From Macrocystis pyrifera (lineage: Eukaryota; Sar; Phaeophyceae; Laminariales; Laminariaceae), in NCBI GenBank assembly GCA_031763025.1, contig JASSKH010000027.1, positions 11,192,055 to 11,256,054 on the forward strand: a stretch of DNA of 64,000 bases, in the 5' to 3' direction. How positions within the stretch are numbered: the first letter of the stretch is position 1; every line of letters begins with the position of its first letter. The notes under the pieces are model-generated. The model searched no databases. It worked only from the letters and a program-made list of their open reading frames with translations, and was not told the origin of the DNA. Both the position numbers and the translations under genes were made by a program. Shown here piece by piece: positions 50,981 through 63,500 of this stretch.

Positions 50981-52007
50981 CTGTCGGGTCAGCGGCAGTC
51001 GATCCACAGTGCGAGATATTTATTCGGTGATGTTGAATATTAAAGTTGCTGCCAGATGGGCTGCCAATCGTGTACGTATAACCTCGTGTTTCGTGTTCAC
51101 TCCCGGTTGGCACGTACGGTACGTACGTATATACGAAGCCCGTAGAATCAGTCATCACATAACACTACCGTGATATAACGGAGAGAACTACGGTTACGTA
51201 CGTATCAGTCCCTCGGTCTCACCTACACACGCTGAATCAGCATCCACCGCGTAAGCCCTCTCAGATCACAAAAGCCCCAAATGTTACCCTCCCTGAGTAC
51301 ACCCCCTGATTCGAAAGGACCCAACCTCCACCGAATAGATAACACGACAAGCTCAACACCACTAGTCCAGCCCCCCCCTCCCCCACTCCCACCCCCACCC
51401 TCTCCAACAACGACCGTACCCGCCCCCGGACACACACGATCTCCCCCCGCCCTCACCTCCTCCGCCGTCCCTCTCTTCTCCCACAGCCCTCGGCACGATC
51501 GCGGGAGCATTCCTGGGAACGTTCAGAACGGTTCGCGTCTTGAGCACCAGCTGCCGGCACAGCTGCAGGAACTCGATGAGCATCTCTCTCAGCACGTCCC
51601 TCAGCTCGGAAGCCCTCCCCTCCGAGATCAGCGCCATCTCCGCGAACCGCTTGGGCCCCGGCTGATTTTTTTACCGCCGCCGACAGCCGGGCCAACAGAC
51701 GCCATCCCAACAGACACACCGCCACCACCACCGCCACCACCACCGCCGCCGGCGCCGCCACCAACGCTGTTGCTCGCGCCGCCGACGCTACTGCTGCTAG
51801 CTGCTCGAGGGGTGGCAAAGAGACTCGCCACAGCGGTCTTCTTCGGCCCGGTGGGGGAATTTGGCCTGAGGTTGTCGTTGTTGTTATCCCCGTCCGCCAC
51901 CTCCTCCTCCTCCTCCTCGTCCACTTCGTCCGATAACGCCTTCAAGAAGGTTTCTGCTACTTCGACCGCGCCACCGTTGACCTGAACGGGTGTCAGAGGT
52001 TTGTACA

Positions 52008-52038
<31 letters not shown>

Positions 52039-52236
52039 TCCGGTGTTTCATTAAAGCACGGGTTTGGGTGTACATATGCGTATGCGTGTGGGCTTGCGTA
52101 TGCGCGTGGTGTGTGAATTCGAGTGTGCGCGTGGGTGCAGATGATGCGAGTGTCATATGAGCGTGATCGGTTTGGGTGAAGATTCGAGTGTTGAGTGTGG
52201 GTGTGAGTAGCGGTGTGCTCGCCAGCGTGAGCGTGG

Positions 52237-52301
<65 letters not shown>

Positions 52302-55300
52302 GACAGGGGAGCTTCGGCGTCAACGTGGTTCATGCTTTGAACGAGCGCGACCGACGGTGCGGAGCGGAGCGAGAGCACAGCAGACCACCAGCCCACAGCA
52401 CCACACCAATCAGCTTTCCCCCCACCGCATACCTGGTAAAAAAGTGTACCAGCCTTCGCAAAGCTCTCATCCTGTCTAATACGAGGTTGCAGCAGCTCTC
52501 AAACGAACCTTCATCACAAAGATTCATCACCCTGCGATACACGCAGCACTAGTCACGTCTCGAGGCGTTACGACACAAAAAAGGCAGCACGCTCCCACGC
52601 TCCCACGCTCCCACGCAAGTCGCGGGTCGATACGCTACGCAATACAACGTCACCTGAGGAAGCACGCTCCCCTGCACGAGTCGGGTCAGCCCCCTCGTGT
52701 CGTTGGCGCGGTCGATGCCGGCCTGCACCTCCTCCCGCATTGTCATGATACGCGCGCCTATGTCGTCGATAGAGCACTCGATCGGAGACAGAAGCGTCAC
52801 CACCCTGCGGCACACCAGTTGTCGGCTGGTGCAGCAAGGGAAAGGAAGCGAAACCTGTTGAGGGCAAGGCCGGGGTCCAGACGACGGGGGAGAGGAGGGG
52901 TGTATTCATGTCATGCATGGCTGCAGTTGTATGAGCGTAGACCCTCGCATCCCTTAAATGCCGGGGTGTGGGGCACGTCGGGTTTTTCAACCGACCACGC
53001 AGACATTGCTTCCACCAAAAGCGCGCAGGCGAAACGTCAGATGTTTGGTGCGAGAAATCGCGGGCGTCCACCGTGCTGGACTTGCTGTACTGCAGGCGTG
53101 CGTGTGTTCTTTCTCGATGCAGCGGCAGCAGGGGCTTGGTACTTCTCTCGGAGGGAGCAGCAGCAGAGCGAGGTTTTGCGCTGATGTAGAGGCAGGAACG
53201 GGCCGTGATGAAAGCGGCGTACGACGCCGTATATACGGCCCGGGGGCTATACAAGGCGATAGCCGCCTTGAGGAGAGTTTCGGTGGTGCCAGCCGATTTT
53301 GACCGCCTTGTCTCGAGTAGTCGCCTCATCCATGTCGCCATAAATAGGCCCCACTGCTGCATCGGATGTATTGGTTGGTTGGCGGTTGCTTCCCAAGTGT
53401 GTTTCTTTTGTTTCTCTTCTCGCTTCCTGGAGCGGAACGCCACCCCATCTTAAGAAACAAAGCGCATGAGGCCCGGCACACTTCGCATCGCCGAGGAGAC
53501 AATCTGGCATGCCAGTATGAGTGATACGGAAGCCACCGCCAGCAATGGCACGACCACGACCGCAGTGGCTGACGCTGGTGCATCGCCTGCGGGTTCATGG
53601 TCCCTGGTGCAAAACCCTCTCTCTAGCAACCACTGCTTCTACACCTCAAGGCAGCCGGAAAAAAAAATACCATGGTTTCTGATTACCGTACCAAACAAAC
53701 CGTGGCGACGAATTACCGCGGAGGGGTAACCGTGCACGTGTCGTGGTTTTTTTATCGCAGCACGAAGCAAACCGTGGCCGCCGACTACCGCGGAAGCGTA
53801 ACCGTGCGATATCGCGATCGCGAGTATCCGTGCCGTGATCTCTTCCGCGCAAAGAAAATAGATGCCGAGGACGACCCTGCACGCTTCGCATGTATTTGAC
53901 AGTCTTCAACGCAGCACACGCAACGACCAAGACACGTCACAAGCGCTGCGGAGTACCCATTAATACCACCAAAACTACCAGGTGGCAAAATAATGCTGAT
54001 AAATAGCGAGTGAGAAGACACTGGAAGCGAGTGCGCGCTCAACCGACTACCCCATATGCGTGCTTTCCTCAGACATGGCCCATCACATCAACAAGTTAGC
54101 GTCTTGCGCGGACCATCCCCCTTTCCGTAGCAGCCAGCCTCTCGCCCTCTTTGTGCGAGCGAGCGAGCAAAAAAAAAACAAGGTTTCTGCTGCAAAAAAA
54201 GCCAGCAACGTGCGATCATCAGCGCCGCAAGGCTCCAATTAAACAAGCCTCTCCTGCCACCACCCCCCACCCACACACACACCATCACACACCTCCCCCC
54301 CACACCCCCCACCCGGCCCGCCGTCAAAAAGCGCCCATCGCAAAACTCTCACCTCCAACTCCGTCAGCTTTTTGCACTGCTCCGCCGTCGACCCGTGCGC
54401 CTTCCCAGCCGCCGTAAACGGCGTGTGAAACGTGAATCTCGAGGCTCCCTCGCCTGCATCGAACACCTCCACCACCTGGTTGTGGGGAGGAGGAGGGAGG
54501 CGAGGAGGGACGCGGGCCAAAGGCAAGCAGGGGATATCGGACAACGAGATGAACGGGTCAGGAGGGAAGCAGGGGTGAGGAACGCCATCCAGGAGGGACG
54601 AAAACCGACGCGCAAAAAACACCGAAAGACCGGTGTTCGGCCACTTACTGAAACAAATTTTCGGACAACGTTCGTGATCGTTTTTTCCCGGCCGTTTTTT
54701 TTTTCTTTATCCGATCGATTTTCTAACTCGAGTCGACCGATTGAAGGCCGAAAACGCCAAAACCACGAACGACCAACAATGCAACATGCCTTCCAAGCCT
54801 TCCAACAGCGAAAAAAAAGAGAAATTTAGCCCTCACGGATGGGACTCAGACAGAAGCGAGCGAGCCTCGACCACAAATACGGACAGGTGCGACCGTGTAA
54901 AGCACCTAAGGCGAGCGCACGTCAGAACGAGCACTGTGTAGTATCACGGTGAGGGCTTGTCGTACGCCACTTTTGTCCGTAAATATGACTACTACGGAGG
55001 ACCACAGTAAATAGGACCTACGGTACACACACAAAAATCTATATATTTCACTATTTTTTACCAACAATAGTAGGTCCTATTTACTGTGGTTCCCCGTAAT
55101 ATAATGTCTGCAAACGACTATTACGGGGTCCATAGTTAATAGGACCTATGGTACACATAAAAGCCTATATATTTACCTATCTTTGCTAACAATATTTGGT
55201 CCTATTAACTATGGTCCCCCGTAATAGGGGTCCGTCTCCTCATAAGGCGGTCTGAGTAAGGCGGTCGCCCAATATGAGACGGCCAAATCGGCTCGGCGCG

Positions 55301-58300
55301 ACTGGAGAACTGCAACTCATGACCTGGTGCGAATAAGGCGCGGCTTTCCTAAAAAATAAGGCGTTCATGTTGCTCTGGAACATCACCGCCTTACTACTGG
55401 GGGACCCCTGCGCTATGTATGCACATAATCGAGACGATCACTATATATTGGGACACAGGGGTCTTTATACGACTACGTGCTTGTATTAACACAGGGGGTC
55501 TTTATACTACGACTACGTGCTTGTATTAATAGTACCAGCAAAAAAGACAAAAGACAAAAGAACACACGCACCCCAGATGAGTACACACCCATGCGAGGGC
55601 CTATGCCCCCCCCCCCCTATATTATATACCTGGTGTATATAGGTTGGGTTGGCGTCGGTTGGCGACGACGCTGTAAAACACGCTTCTCACTGCGTGAGCT
55701 AGACAGCAAAAGGGCACCGACATATTTAATTTTTTTTGGCGGTTACCACGGCTGGCGGTCAAGTTAGATCGTTTTTGTGCGGGGAGAACCTTCCCTCCGC
55801 ACAAGGGGATGATGTCCGTATCACGCAGTGGGTTTATGGTGAGGCACCCACAAGGCAATTAATTCCATACTAAACCCATTGCTGCCTCTGGAAGTGCCCA
55901 CACCAGAAATTAAATCAATCCATTGATGCTGTCATCCACATGCAAGAAAATCCACCTCTAAAGCGGTTCGTAGCAGGATGCAGCTCACCCTTCATGCGAC
56001 TCGTCCAACACTTAACGGCGCTTCGCGCATGGCGCAAGCATTGTCTGCCTGGTCGGTGAAAACCCGACGTGCTCCGTCCCGGCACTGTAGAGATGCGACG
56101 GTCTATGGTCATACGACTACGGCAATGCATGATAATGAGTATCCCCCCCCCCCCCATCCCCAGACGAACCCAACCATGTCTCACCGTGTGCCTGATGTGG
56201 CCGATGCTGCAATAGTCATTCGGCGGGCGTCATTTTCTCCGGCTCAAGTAAGTCCCACAGGGGATACACTGCTCTGTGCATATAACAAACACGCCGTCGG
56301 GCGCGAGCTCTAGGTGTATATAGGGGGTCGTGCTTACACACCACTCTGTCCCAAAAACATGAGCAACCTCTTGGATTGACCGTTAATTTAACATTAATTA
56401 CACATTTTACTGATTCTGAGGCTCCGCGCTCGAGTAGTTAGCCGTGCGCGTCACACGACCTCGAGAACCATTGTAAGCAAAGCCCGCTCGACACTAATAT
56501 CACACAGGTAAACCTACGAATACTGTTTGAAAAAATACACATTGTATCCAAAGACAATCTAAAAGATGTCGCCTGTAGGTGGGTCAAGTTAACTAGTGAG
56601 TGGATGAATGGCTTGGGTTACTATCGATGACCGTGTCAACTAACTAAATCATTGACACCTCATTTATATTTCAAGAAACGATGCCCACCTATCCTCGGCG
56701 ACGGTAGTGAGAAGCCCACGGGGGCATCACCACTAAACGAAAAAACACGATGAAGTAAAAAGTTAAAATTTCCTCAAAATTCATACCGTACTACTTACTG
56801 TAGATACCAGGTACCTGGTATGATATTTGCAAGCCAGGTGTGACCCTTCTTCCATCGCGCCTTCTCGTACGGGGTCTACATACGTGGGTACATCGGTCTA
56901 GAAATTTCTCAGCAACATTTGTAAGCGACGAATCACGCTACCTACCAACCGAGTACAACACGTCATAAAAAGCCAAGACTAAAACATTTGGCACTTGAGC
57001 TACGGCAAGGTTACGGTACGAATAAATGAATCTTCCTTGTGTCAGGAGACAATCAAGGTGAACCAGCGCCTCGGTTGTGGAGCTCAATATACTGGCTGAC
57101 TCCTTCCGTGGCGAATATACTGTCAAGACCAATCAGCATGCTGGATAGCAGCAGAATGCTGCTGTCCCCCTCTCATCTCTCCTCCGGAAACGCGATTAGA
57201 GGGTTTCCGTACTGTAATACGGCTTGTTTCTTGGGCGTGCGCACGATAAAATGTACTGGCGAATATACTGGCCAGGTCAACCAGTAGATAACTACTGCCA
57301 GTACATACTGCGCCGGCGCCCAGCCGTAACAATCAAGGTACACACCAATGTAACACTGACACACGTTCGGGTATCAAAATGCGAGAGACTCCATGATTGC
57401 AACCCACACGGCCTCGTACATAGGTCAGGCATGTCTCACCGGCTTGACGGAGGTGATCTTGATGTACGCAAAGATCTGCTGGTCGGACACCTCCTCCTCG
57501 TCGGCAGAGTCCGGCAATACCTTAACCTGTCGCACGCAACCACAAACGAACGAACGCACGCACGCACGCAAAGCACCGCACCGCACCGCACCACACGTAC
57601 ACAAGCAACAACAATCAGTCCCCGTGCCCCCCACAAAGAACAGGGCCACTGTATATATATATATTGCAGGTAAGTCTCGCCCGCATATTGCGTTTGCCGG
57701 ACTGCTACGTACCCAAGTGAAGGCACTCGTACCCGTGCGTACACATGAGCAGGTCACGCCATGTAACTACGTTTGGCGGACTATCCATGCTACCGTCAAG
57801 ATATACCTCGCGAACACTCGTGTGCGTAGTGACTGGACATCAACTACAAGCCATCAACAACATACTCGCACACACTTGGACTTTTAAGACGCAAAACGAA
57901 AACCAACACGGGGACGATTTTTTTTTTTTGCCGGTGGGAGCAGCACCGCGACAAAAAAACGACGAAAACGGCCGCGAATACTGACGCGGTTGCCTGGTGG
58001 AAGGGAGCAAACGAAAAACAAACGGTCACGGACGTCTTCTTGTGTGGGGAGGAAGGGAGGCAGGGCAGACCACGGAAGAGAGCCACCGCCATTACTGCTG
58101 CAGAAAACCAACCCACACAAATCCCAAGCATGTTCACAAAAACGTAGGTGCAGCTTGAAAAGAGTAAGGGCTACATCCTCCCCCCCTCCCCCCCCCCCCC
58201 CCCCCCCCCCCCCCCCGCTCCGATTTTCGGTCGCCATGCACACCCGGTCACGAAAGGGTTAAAATTGTAGAATAAACAACACCCGCCCATCCACCCCCCC

Positions 58301-58645
58301 CCACCTTTGCAGGGTCGGGGACAAGCGGATAGATGAGCGCCAAGATCCGGTTCTGGAAGTCGGACACGTGCGTCATCAACGGTACCCTGTACACGAACTC
58401 GAGACCCTTCAGCTCCGAAGGTAGCGCGCCCCAGAAGCCCACGCGGAAGAACGCTCCGATGCCTCCCAACCCCTGACAAACGGCAACGTCAACGGCCGCA
58501 CAAGATGGGGCTTAGTGGGAGGGGGCGGTTACGCATATGCTTGCGTTTTATTTTCGTTTCGCGTCGTTTCGTTTCGTTGGGTCAGGGACGGTTCCATGTT
58601 ATGCGTTCCTCCCAACCCCACCGTTTATCCACGTCCCTCCCTGCT

Positions 58646-58693
<48 letters not shown>

Positions 58694-60506
58694 TGTCACC
58701 TTCCCTCTACTGTAGGGACGCGAGGGTCCATGGTCATGCGACTACGGCCATGCATGGCATGAGTGCACCCCCCCCCGCCCCTCCGCTCCCCCAACGTGGC
58801 CAATTTCCCAACGAGCGCGAGGATAGACGCTTCTCGCGCTTATGACCAAAGCATGACGCGATGGATGACGGCACTCCTGCCCCTTTTGACGAACAGCCGT
58901 CGGACAGCCGTCAAGGACAGACGTCAGGGACAGCCGTTTAGGAACATTGACGGGCAGCCGTCAAATAAGTCCCCAAACTAGAAAAAACTATGACGAGATA
59001 GAATAGCTGACGCTAGGAACTCGCACAGCAGGATATTTGCAACTGTCAACTTCTGTGCGTTGCTGCTATTAATAGTAGACGGCGGTATTAACAGTAGTCG
59101 CCGATGTTGTCCCGTCGACACTGCGATTCATGTTTCGCGTTAAAAAAAACAGCTATGGTTGTTGTTCGTTCACAAGACAGGAGACATCGGACCAGGCTCG
59201 AACACACTTTACCACTACCATCCTGTACCGATATCGCTACACAGCACCGCACACACAGGACAGAAGACATCCGGATCAGGGGTCAGGCTCAGGTACCTTT
59301 ACTGTTGAGTCGTCTACGAGTAGCACGACGTGCTCGTGCAGTAGTAGTTCCCACCCCACAGCAACAGCAGCAGTACTACTGCATGATGCTATTTTACATA
59401 CATGCGTGCGTACGGTACTGGTATGATACCATTCTGGAGTCTGGACTCGACCTAAAGTGGGAAAAAACAAAACCAGGAACAGGGAGATGCTAGTGTTGCT
59501 GCAGCTGGAGCTACAGCCCCGGAGGAGTGTTTGGGTCGAGGCTGACGAGACGTAGTAGCTGGCTCGCCATAGCGCGGCAATCCTACAGCAGAAAGCACAC
59601 CGACAGGACGGAGCCCAGAAACGCAGTCCCGGTGCTTCTCATTTGCGGCTCTGGGCGCGTAGAGGCGGCGGCGCTGTTCAGCTGCTAGTCGTTTGATCGA
59701 TGGCTGCTCCGTGCTTGCTCGTGTTTTTTTTGTTTTGGTCTTTCAAATCCGGGGACACAAAGCCCCATTTAGATTTTCAGAAAACGCCTCACCATATACT
59801 ACCAAACGTCACGGCGGGGGCTTCAAGCATTTTTTTGGGCACCCTCTACTTTTTGGGCGTCGTCAAAATTAGGAGTCTCGACGCATCAAAACTGGAGGAC
59901 CGGTCAACCAACATATTCGCTTTATTTTTTTTGTTTGACGTACCACGTTCTCCTGTTGCATGGCCTTCTTCATGAAACGGTGGATCTCGTTGTGCGCCTG
60001 CGCCATGACCTTGTAGTCCCTCTCAAACCGCGCCACCTCAAGGGTTTCCCTGTAGGCGTCGTTAGCCAACAGCGGCAACGCCGCTTCCCCAAGTCGCGCC
60101 CCCGCCTACCAAAAGACGGCACAAGAGCAGAGCGGGATTTAACAGCGGGAGGGAGGGAGGGGGCGGAAATTCTTTTTTTTTATAAAAGCGTACAAATACG
60201 TCACAGCTGCGAGTACGACCGATCGAATGGTTGAAACTCAACTTGAAAGCTACTCCAGAGTTCTTGGGGTCTGTCTTGCGGCATTTTAATGTCACAACAA
60301 ACACTGATGGGTGATGGCTTTGGCTTTGGTAGCGGGGCAGGAGAGTTCGAGTATTTTTTTTTTCAAGTGCTGGGGGCATGTACGCTCGAGCCCTATACTA
60401 CGCAATCGTTGCGGCCGTCGCGCTGTACTTTGCTTGCTCTTCGTGATGCAGACACGAGCGGGACGTCTTTTAAAGGGCCAAATATTTTCGGACATTGTGA
60501 GTTAGA

Positions 60507-60549
<43 letters not shown>

Positions 60550-63500
60550 CAGGTCCCCTCCCCTCCGAAACGAAACCAAACGCAACGACATGAAATGCAA
60601 AAACAAACTGAAACGGCAAGACGCGACACCAACGCCAATCGTCGCCACCGACACCAACACAACATTTTCTACCACAACAACAACCCCAACCCAACCCAAC
60701 CCAACCCCACCAGCGACATCGACCACGACACAACGAACATCAACACCAACACACTACACCAGCACCGACAGCACCAGGACCATCAACACCAACACCACCA
60801 ACAACGCCAACACCAAGAACGCCAACAACACCGACATCTATACCAAAACCAACACCACGCCAACCCCATTCTACACCAACACCGACACCACCGCCAACAT
60901 CAACATCAACAACTTCTATACCAACACCAGCAACCAACAACATCAGCAACACCAACACCAACCATCAACATCAGCAACATCAACGCCATCACCATACCTG
61001 GTTGGCGTGCCCGATGATGTCCCTCTTCAGCTCCTTCTCGCTGTTCCACGGCCTCAGCACTACAGGGTGGGCTTCCTCATCTATTTGAGCGCGCAGGTAG
61101 CCGGTAGAGGGCAATCGGCTTGACTTGATTATCGCGTTCGAGAACGGCGTCATCTTCCACAGCTGGTCCCATATCGGAAGACACCTGCTCCACGCCGAGG
61201 GCAAGGGCGAGAACGATGGGAGAGAGGGGTGGCGCAACAGGGGAGAGGAGGGAAAGGCAAATAGAGGTTTTCATATATACCAGGGTGAAAAAAACAAAAA
61301 CAGACGGCTGTGACATCGAGAAATTCGTCTAAAACTCATCTCTGCAAGCTGTCCGTGATACTTCGATCGTGTGTAATACGTTATGTACGGGTTTTACGCT
61401 ATCACCTCATGAAGGATGTGCATATTCCTCTACTGACGGAATAATGTGACAGCTGTGGAACTCAAGCGGGTGTGCACGTATATTGTACTGCTCGGGGAAT
61501 GTACGTAGCCTTAGGTGCGCCACGCTGCTGCTGTTGTCCAACGCATACACGGTGAGAAAGGAGGTACAGAAAAATGGCACGAACAGATGCATACGTGCAC
61601 TGAAGGGAGCGAAAAAGGCAAGGCATACAGGCGGCACACGCTAAAGCAGACAGATCCCCACAGAGAGGACCAGACAAGAAAAAAAAACAAAACAAAACAA
61701 AACAGATGGGGGGAAACGCAGACGCACGCATACGGCAGACAGAAAAGACGGACAAAGCACACATCGGACGGCCCCCGATCCACCGCTGGCCCAGACGGGT
61801 GTATATAGAATGGATCGCGCATGCGGCAGAAAAAACGTCGCAAGCCGCCCAAAACCGCAAAAAACACACACACACACACACACACACCGACGACCGCCGA
61901 AAGACACCGGTTAACAGTTTTTCGCGGAACCCGCCACATCACGGACCCATCGTCGCTCGCGCAGCTTTCTTCGATAGTGGCATCAGCAGCGGGCATTCCC
62001 GTCCATAGTCCGCATCTCCGCCAACAGTAGCTAATGCCGTCGACAGAAAGCTAACGCCATCAATTACGATAGGTTTTGTATACGCAATAAGTCATCAATC
62101 AGTAAACGGGTGCTCTGGCGAAATCACCACCTGTCGAGAACAACAAGTCGCCAGCCCAACCACAACGGCGCATTTCGGCACCCCCGTCACCCCCCCCGCC
62201 CCCTCTCGACATAATCGCTCTTCTCACCTCTTGAAACCTTGGTAGATTTCGACGAGGCAGCGGCCCTGCTCGGCGTCGTTGTTGAGCATCTTGTGGTACT
62301 CGGCGAGGGTGAAGAGCCAATCAGCGCGCTCCTTCGGCAATTCCGTACTGCAGAAGCAGCAGAGACAGAAAGACAAAGAACAAAAAATGTCTACATGTGC
62401 TTACCAACGTGTACATAAAAAATACTGGTATGTTCTATGCCGCCCCTACCCCCAGGAGAGGGTATTACGGGGGTCCATAGTTAATAGGACCTACGGTATA
62501 CATAAAAACATATATTTACCTGCTTTTACTAACAATATCTGGTCCTATTTACCATGGCCCCCCGTACTACTAAAACGAACACAACTACGCCAGCCGCGAG
62601 TTCGACCGACTGAGAGATGCGGCCGCCGCCCTGCAATATACATCAAAACCTAAGCTCTGCAAAAATGACGCAGATACGTTAGCTGTGAGTTCGACTGGCT
62701 GAGTGGTTGACACCACCCCCAACGAAAATGTGAGGACCGTTAGGTTATTTATCCATACCACTACCCCCCAATGGTTCTTAAACTTTCGGCCCAGAGTGGT
62801 TCATACTCAACTTGTTGCAAAACTGCTTTTTAAAAAAAAATGTTACAGTAGTACTGCTGGGAGGGTGTTTACTAGGGGGCTCTTGGGCCTTAGCTTGAAA
62901 ACAAAAGAAGAAACCGAACAAAGCTCACACGACCCGTAACTCCCCCCTCCCTCCCCCCCCCCCCGCCGCCCGCCCGCCCTAGTTCCCTCCCAGCACTGCA
63001 ACAAGCAAAACCAAGGCAAAAAAAGCCTCGGGCACTCGCAATCACCTGTTGAACACGCTGGCCGCCTGCATAAAAATCTCCTGAACGCTCTCGGTGTCAA
63101 TGTCCGTGATGCCTAGCCCTAGCCAGTACTTCGTGGCGTAACCGTCGAGGCCCACCCCCGTCGCCCCGTCTACAGACGCCACCTTCTTCAAGTACCTCAG
63201 CTTGATCAGGTAGGCGCGCTTCACCTGTTGTTACGGAAACCCGAAATGGCGTGCCACAAGCGGGGACGGGGAGGTCAAAAGTTGAAGGCTTAACGGGCAA
63301 CAACGACATGAACAACACCAACACTCGCACCAACACCATCACCAATACCAACACCACCAACACCAACACCACCAACACCAACAACAACAACAACAAAAAG
63401 AGAAAAACAACAACACATATCTCTAGCCAACGTCAACACCAACACTAACCAACACCAAAAACATTATAGAGAAAAACAGAGCGCATCCCTACCCCGCCTC

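Noticed and set aside
52568-53443. 291-codon minus-strand frame
   Set aside because: It crosses a splice acceptor and a dispersed repeat and is out of frame with the conserved DOCK block LSPIE in exon 9.
60289-61123. 242- and 177-codon plus-strand frames rich in His/Gln/Thr/Asn
   Set aside because: Produced by an AAC/ACC simple-sequence tract inside an intron; the real exon here is on the minus strand.
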